Source of the DNA: JABCPE02 sp963516675
GTDB taxonomy: Bacteria > Bacteroidota > Bacteroidia > Flavobacteriales > Weeksellaceae
Direction of reading: 5' to 3'
NCBI GenBank assembly: GCA_963516675.1
Contig: CAUQBH010000012.1
Location: 1 to 62,877 of the forward strand
DNA length: 62,877 nt
Positions 60,421 through 62,877 of the stretch are shown here, piece by piece. The position numbers and the translations under genes were made by a program. Under the pieces are notes generated by a model, which did no database searches, was not told the DNA's origin, and saw nothing but the letters and a program-made list of their open reading frames with translations. The first letter of the stretch is position 1; the number at the start of each line of letters is the position of its first letter.

Positions 60421-60807
60421 TTAACGCTTAGAGAATTGGAATCTCTTTCTCGCTTTTTTCTGACCTGGTTTCTTTCTTTCTACCATTCTAGCATCTCTTG
60501 TAAGAAGTCCTGCAGGTTTTAGAACAGCTCTAAACTCCTCGTTAATCTCACATAGCGCTCTAGATACTCCAAGTCTGATAGCTTCAGCCTGACCTGTTGT
60601 TCCTCCTCCTACTACATTGATAGTAACATCGTACTGACCAACAGTTTCAGTCAATAAAAACGGCTGATTTACTTTGTAAACCAATACATCTGTGCAGAAA
60701 TAAGTTTTTGCATCTTTTCCATTAACAGTAACATTTCCTGTCCCTGGTTTCACATAAACTCTTGCTACAGAAGTTTTTCTTCTTCCTATCTTGTGAACTA
60801 TAGACAT
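60421..60807 (-). CDS. rpsI: 30S ribosomal protein S9
   Basis: A 128-residue ribosomal protein. IGRRKTSVARVYVKPGTGNV at the start, VVGGGTTGQAEAIRLGVSRAL in the middle and the C-terminal RKRFQFSKR tail, which reaches the P-site tRNA, are all present. It lies two bases after rplM, as in most bacteria. Confidence 0.97.
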   Translation of the reverse strand: MSIVHKIGRRKTSVARVYVKPGTGNVTVNGKDAKTYFCTDVLVYKVNQPFLLTETVGQYDVTINVVGGGTTGQAEAIRLGVSRALCEINEEFRAVLKPAGLLTRDARMVERKKPGQKKARKRFQFSKR

Positions 60808-60809
60808 AA

Positions 60810-61265
60810 TTATTTAATTTCGTTAAGGTTAATTACTTTTGGCTGTTGAGCTTCGTGTTTGTGCTCACTTCCTTCATAAACATGAAGATTTTTAAGAATA
60901 GCTCTTCCCAATCTGTTTTTTGGAAGCATACCTCTTACTGCATGCTCTATCAATCTCAGACTGTCTTTCTTCTGCAATTCTTCAGCTGTTAATGATTTCT
61001 GTCCACCTGGGTATCCTGTATGCCAGATATACTCCTTGTCTGCCCACTTATTGCCTGATAAAGCAACTTGTCCTGCATTCAAAACGATTACATTATCTCC
61101 ACAATCTACATGAGGAGTGAAATTCGTCTTGTGCTTACCTCTCAAAATCTTTGCAACTTTGGAAGCCATTCGCCCCAAAGGTTGCCCAGCAGCATCTACC
61201 ACAACCCATTCTTTATTAGCGGTAGCCTTGTTTGCTGATACTGTTTTGTAACTTAATGTATTCAC
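60810..61265 (-). CDS. rplM: 50S ribosomal protein L13
   Basis: A 151-residue ribosomal protein. WVVVDAAGQPLGRMASKVAKIL, HVDCGDNVIVLNA and RLIEHAVRGMLPKNRLGRAI (each a standard L13 motif, in order) are present. First gene of the rplM-rpsI-rpsB unit, with TACCTTTG upstream. Confidence 0.97.
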   Translation of the reverse strand: MNTLSYKTVSANKATANKEWVVVDAAGQPLGRMASKVAKILRGKHKTNFTPHVDCGDNVIVLNAGQVALSGNKWADKEYIWHTGYPGGQKSLTAEELQKKDSLRLIEHAVRGMLPKNRLGRAILKNLHVYEGSEHKHEAQQPKVINLNEIK

Positions 61266-61310
61266 AATTTATCATTTATGATTAAACATACTTTTCCCAT
61301 AAAGGGTTTG

Positions 61311-61318
61311 CAAAGGTA
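61311..61318 (-). promoter_or_regulatory. Putative -7 element of the rplM operon
   Basis: TACCTTTG on the minus strand fits TANNTTTG, 45 bases before the rplM ATG. Confidence 0.4.
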
Positions 61319-61474
61319 CAAATAATTTTTGAAATAGAGAAAAATATTTTCTTTTTTTATTTCTAACAATCATTCTCTCCCACCCCAAAAACATGATATA
61401 AATCACACAAATAAACATTCATCATTTCCTAAAAATAAACTAAATTAGCCAGATAAATTCTAAAATTATCTATT

Positions 61475-62350
61475 ATGAAACATTTTTTATCCGCTTTAGC
61501 ACTAGGGTGCTTGCTATTGTCCTGTAACAGAGACCTCGAAAACAATGAAACCAATGAAACTCCAGCACCCCAAAAGGAAAAATTGGTATTAATTAATAAT
61601 TTATCTGGAAACACTTCTGTAGATTTTTGGTATAAAAATGGGAATGAAATTAAATCTGCAAGAACAGATGGGATGGGAAAATCCAACATTGATTATGAGT
61701 ATGACACATACGGAAGAATAATAAAAGAGCGCCGTTTTTCCTATAATCATACTCAAAATTTCGAGACTAATATAACTTATCAATATGATGGTCAAGGCAG
61801 ACTAGCTTCTTCACATGCAATAAGTTCCAAAATCCACCCTGCTTGTTCTGTTGAGAGAAAACACACATACACTTACCAAGGAAATAAAGTTACTGTCAAA
61901 ATAGAGATAGGCACTGATAACTGTTCTTCTCCCGCTGAAGCAGCAAAAGAAAAAACAATAACTCTTCTTTTAGAAAACGGCAGAGTTATTAAAAGATTTA
62001 ATGATCAAAATCAAGTTGCAGAAACTATAGAATACTACAACACTAAAAACGCTCTTAGAAACATAAAAGGTTTTCCTGCTTTAGTTGTAGAGTTTTATCT
62101 CAGAAGATTTACCTATGAACTACCTTTCTATAATGGTATCGAAAATGTACATTACCTTAGCTTTATAGATAATGTTAAAACTATAGATTATCCTAATAGA
62201 GATTATATAATGTATGAATATAGAACTGAAAGCTATGAGCTTACCAACAAGGACTATCCTCATAAAGTCATAGCACTTGACAAATCACACAATGATCCTA
62301 CCCAACAATCATTGGTATATATGTATGATCTATCTTACATAGAAGAATAA
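61475..62350 (+). CDS. Lipoprotein with YD/RHS-like repeats
   Basis: A 291-residue lipoprotein (lipobox LLLSC, lipidated Cys about residue 17) with an acidic Asn/Glu linker. The mature part has YD-type repeats: YEYDTYGRIIKERRF, YQYDGQGRLASS and HTYTYQGNKV, as in RHS/DUF4595-like domains. The second half is beta-rich and Tyr-rich. Such proteins are common, poorly studied surface lipoproteins of Bacteroidota. No partner gene is evident; it converges with the hydrolase gene at a shared terminator. Confidence 0.65.
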   Translation: MKHFLSALALGCLLLSCNRDLENNETNETPAPQKEKLVLINNLSGNTSVDFWYKNGNEIKSARTDGMGKSNIDYEYDTYGRIIKERRFSYNHTQNFETNITYQYDGQGRLASSHAISSKIHPACSVERKHTYTYQGNKVTVKIEIGTDNCSSPAEAAKEKTITLLLENGRVIKRFNDQNQVAETIEYYNTKNALRNIKGFPALVVEFYLRRFTYELPFYNGIENVHYLSFIDNVKTIDYPNRDYIMYEYRTESYELTNKDYPHKVIALDKSHNDPTQQSLVYMYDLSYIEE

Positions 62351-62365
62351 TATCATCTAAAAAAC

Positions 62366-62403
62366 AAAATAGGGTGCATCAGAATTCTGGCGCACCCTAT
62401 TTT
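62366..62403 (+). terminator. Bidirectional terminator
   Basis: AAAATAGGGTGC / GCACCCTATTTT with a 14-base loop that contains the palindrome AGAATTCT. Confidence 0.75.
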
Positions 62404-62437
62404 AATGAAATATTAAGATTAGATCTTATTTTTCATT

Positions 62438-62877
62438 TTATTGAAGATTCTCACTAAAAAACGCTTCTAACTTATCAAAAGGAATTACTCCAGCTTGATT
62501 GTCGTAAAAATTAGTGTGCCGTGCATTAGGAACAATTAGCAGTTCTTTTTTCTCGCTTCCTATCAACTTGTAGGCATCTTCGCTCATATAGCGCGAATGA
62601 GCATTTCCTCCAGCAATCATAAGAGTTGGCACCTCTATTTCATTGGCATAGGCTAACAGAGGGAAATTCATAAATGAAAGCAGCGTAGTAGCTGTCCAAA
62701 CATGATTAGAAACTGAACGTTCGTGGAAACCTCGTGGCGTTTTGTAAAATTCAATATAATCATTCAAGAATTCAGGCACTTTATCAGAAGGAGCATCGGG
62801 CATAGGGTAACCTGGTGTAGGGGTTCCTGCCTCGGCATCTTTCCAACGGATAGCATTGAGCGAACGCTTCATTTCCA
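62438..62877 (-). CDS. Alpha/beta hydrolase, partial (start outside window)
   Basis: The C-terminal 145 or so codons of an alpha/beta hydrolase; the frame runs off the right edge. Visible are a lid-like region with TPRGFHERSVSNHVWTATT, the strand-turn IEVPTLMIAGGNAHSRYMSED where the catalytic Asp region normally lies, and VPNARHTNFYD with the likely catalytic His in NARHTNFYD. The nucleophile elbow lies outside the window. The substrate is unknown. The Met at 62872 is probably internal. Confidence 0.7.
   Translation of the reverse strand, partial: EMKRSLNAIRWKDAEAGTPTPGYPMPDAPSDKVPEFLNDYIEFYKTPRGFHERSVSNHVWTATTLLSFMNFPLLAYANEIEVPTLMIAGGNAHSRYMSEDAYKLIGSEKKELLIVPNARHTNFYDNQAGVIPFDKLEAFFSENLQ

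Overview
The window is AT-rich chromosomal DNA from a member of the Bacteroidota, most likely a flavobacterium of the Weeksellaceae (Chryseobacterium, Elizabethkingia and Riemerella relatives). This is inferred from gene content and signals, not from a database search. The signals are TANNTTTG-type -7 promoter boxes upstream of many transcription units, weak or absent Shine-Dalgarno sequences, the BshB1 bacillithiol enzyme, an exbB-exbD-exbD-tonB cluster followed by a PstS-like lipoprotein, a NusB of about 300 residues followed by a DUF1573 lipoprotein and YajC, and many small lipoproteins and outer-membrane barrels.

Left part (1-31 kb): small envelope proteins, surE, a C-terminal processing protease with an MscS channel, a YwqK/MORN-like repeat protein, folC followed by two tRNA-Val genes, the feoA-feoB iron operon with a third envelope gene, proS, a Tyr/Asn-rich lipoprotein with an OmpP1/FadL-like barrel, an iron-sulfur repair protein (Ric), a SemiSWEET and an EamA transporter, alaS, a 398-base gap with a candidate small RNA, a DUF3810-MFS-PlsC group, an N-acetylglucosamine-kinase-like ATPase, tRNA-His, bshB1, and the TonB energising operon.

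Middle part (31-53 kb): leuS with an upstream orphan domain resembling readers of modified DNA, a malic enzyme without the usual C-terminal phosphotransacetylase domain, a tandem duplication of a TonB-dependent receptor-type barrel (each copy with its own near-identical terminator), a CapA-like lipoprotein divergent from nusB-DUF1573-yajC, a stand-alone I9-propeptide-like lipoprotein, a Crp regulator with an exported Acg-type nitroreductase, an AraC/GyrI group, acpH-radA, and mlaE-mlaF with a barrel protein.

Right part (53-63 kb): the only clearly unstable region (53.7-56.7 kb). A large lipoprotein with a C-terminal HEMIH zinc-peptidase-like motif is split by one in-frame ochre codon. It is followed by a small exported protein, then a decayed copy of the same C-terminal domain whose end overlaps a second small exported gene, and that gene is broken at a (TA)7 tract. 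This resembles the displaced C-terminal domain plus immunity-gene modules of polymorphic toxin systems and is my main candidate for an undescribed system. Core genes follow: an M48 metalloprotease, a YidE/AspT-type transporter, and rplM-rpsI-rpsB with no tsf next to rpsB. An RHS-like lipoprotein and a partial alpha/beta hydrolase close the window. I saw no CRISPR array, insertion sequence, prophage or rRNA operon.
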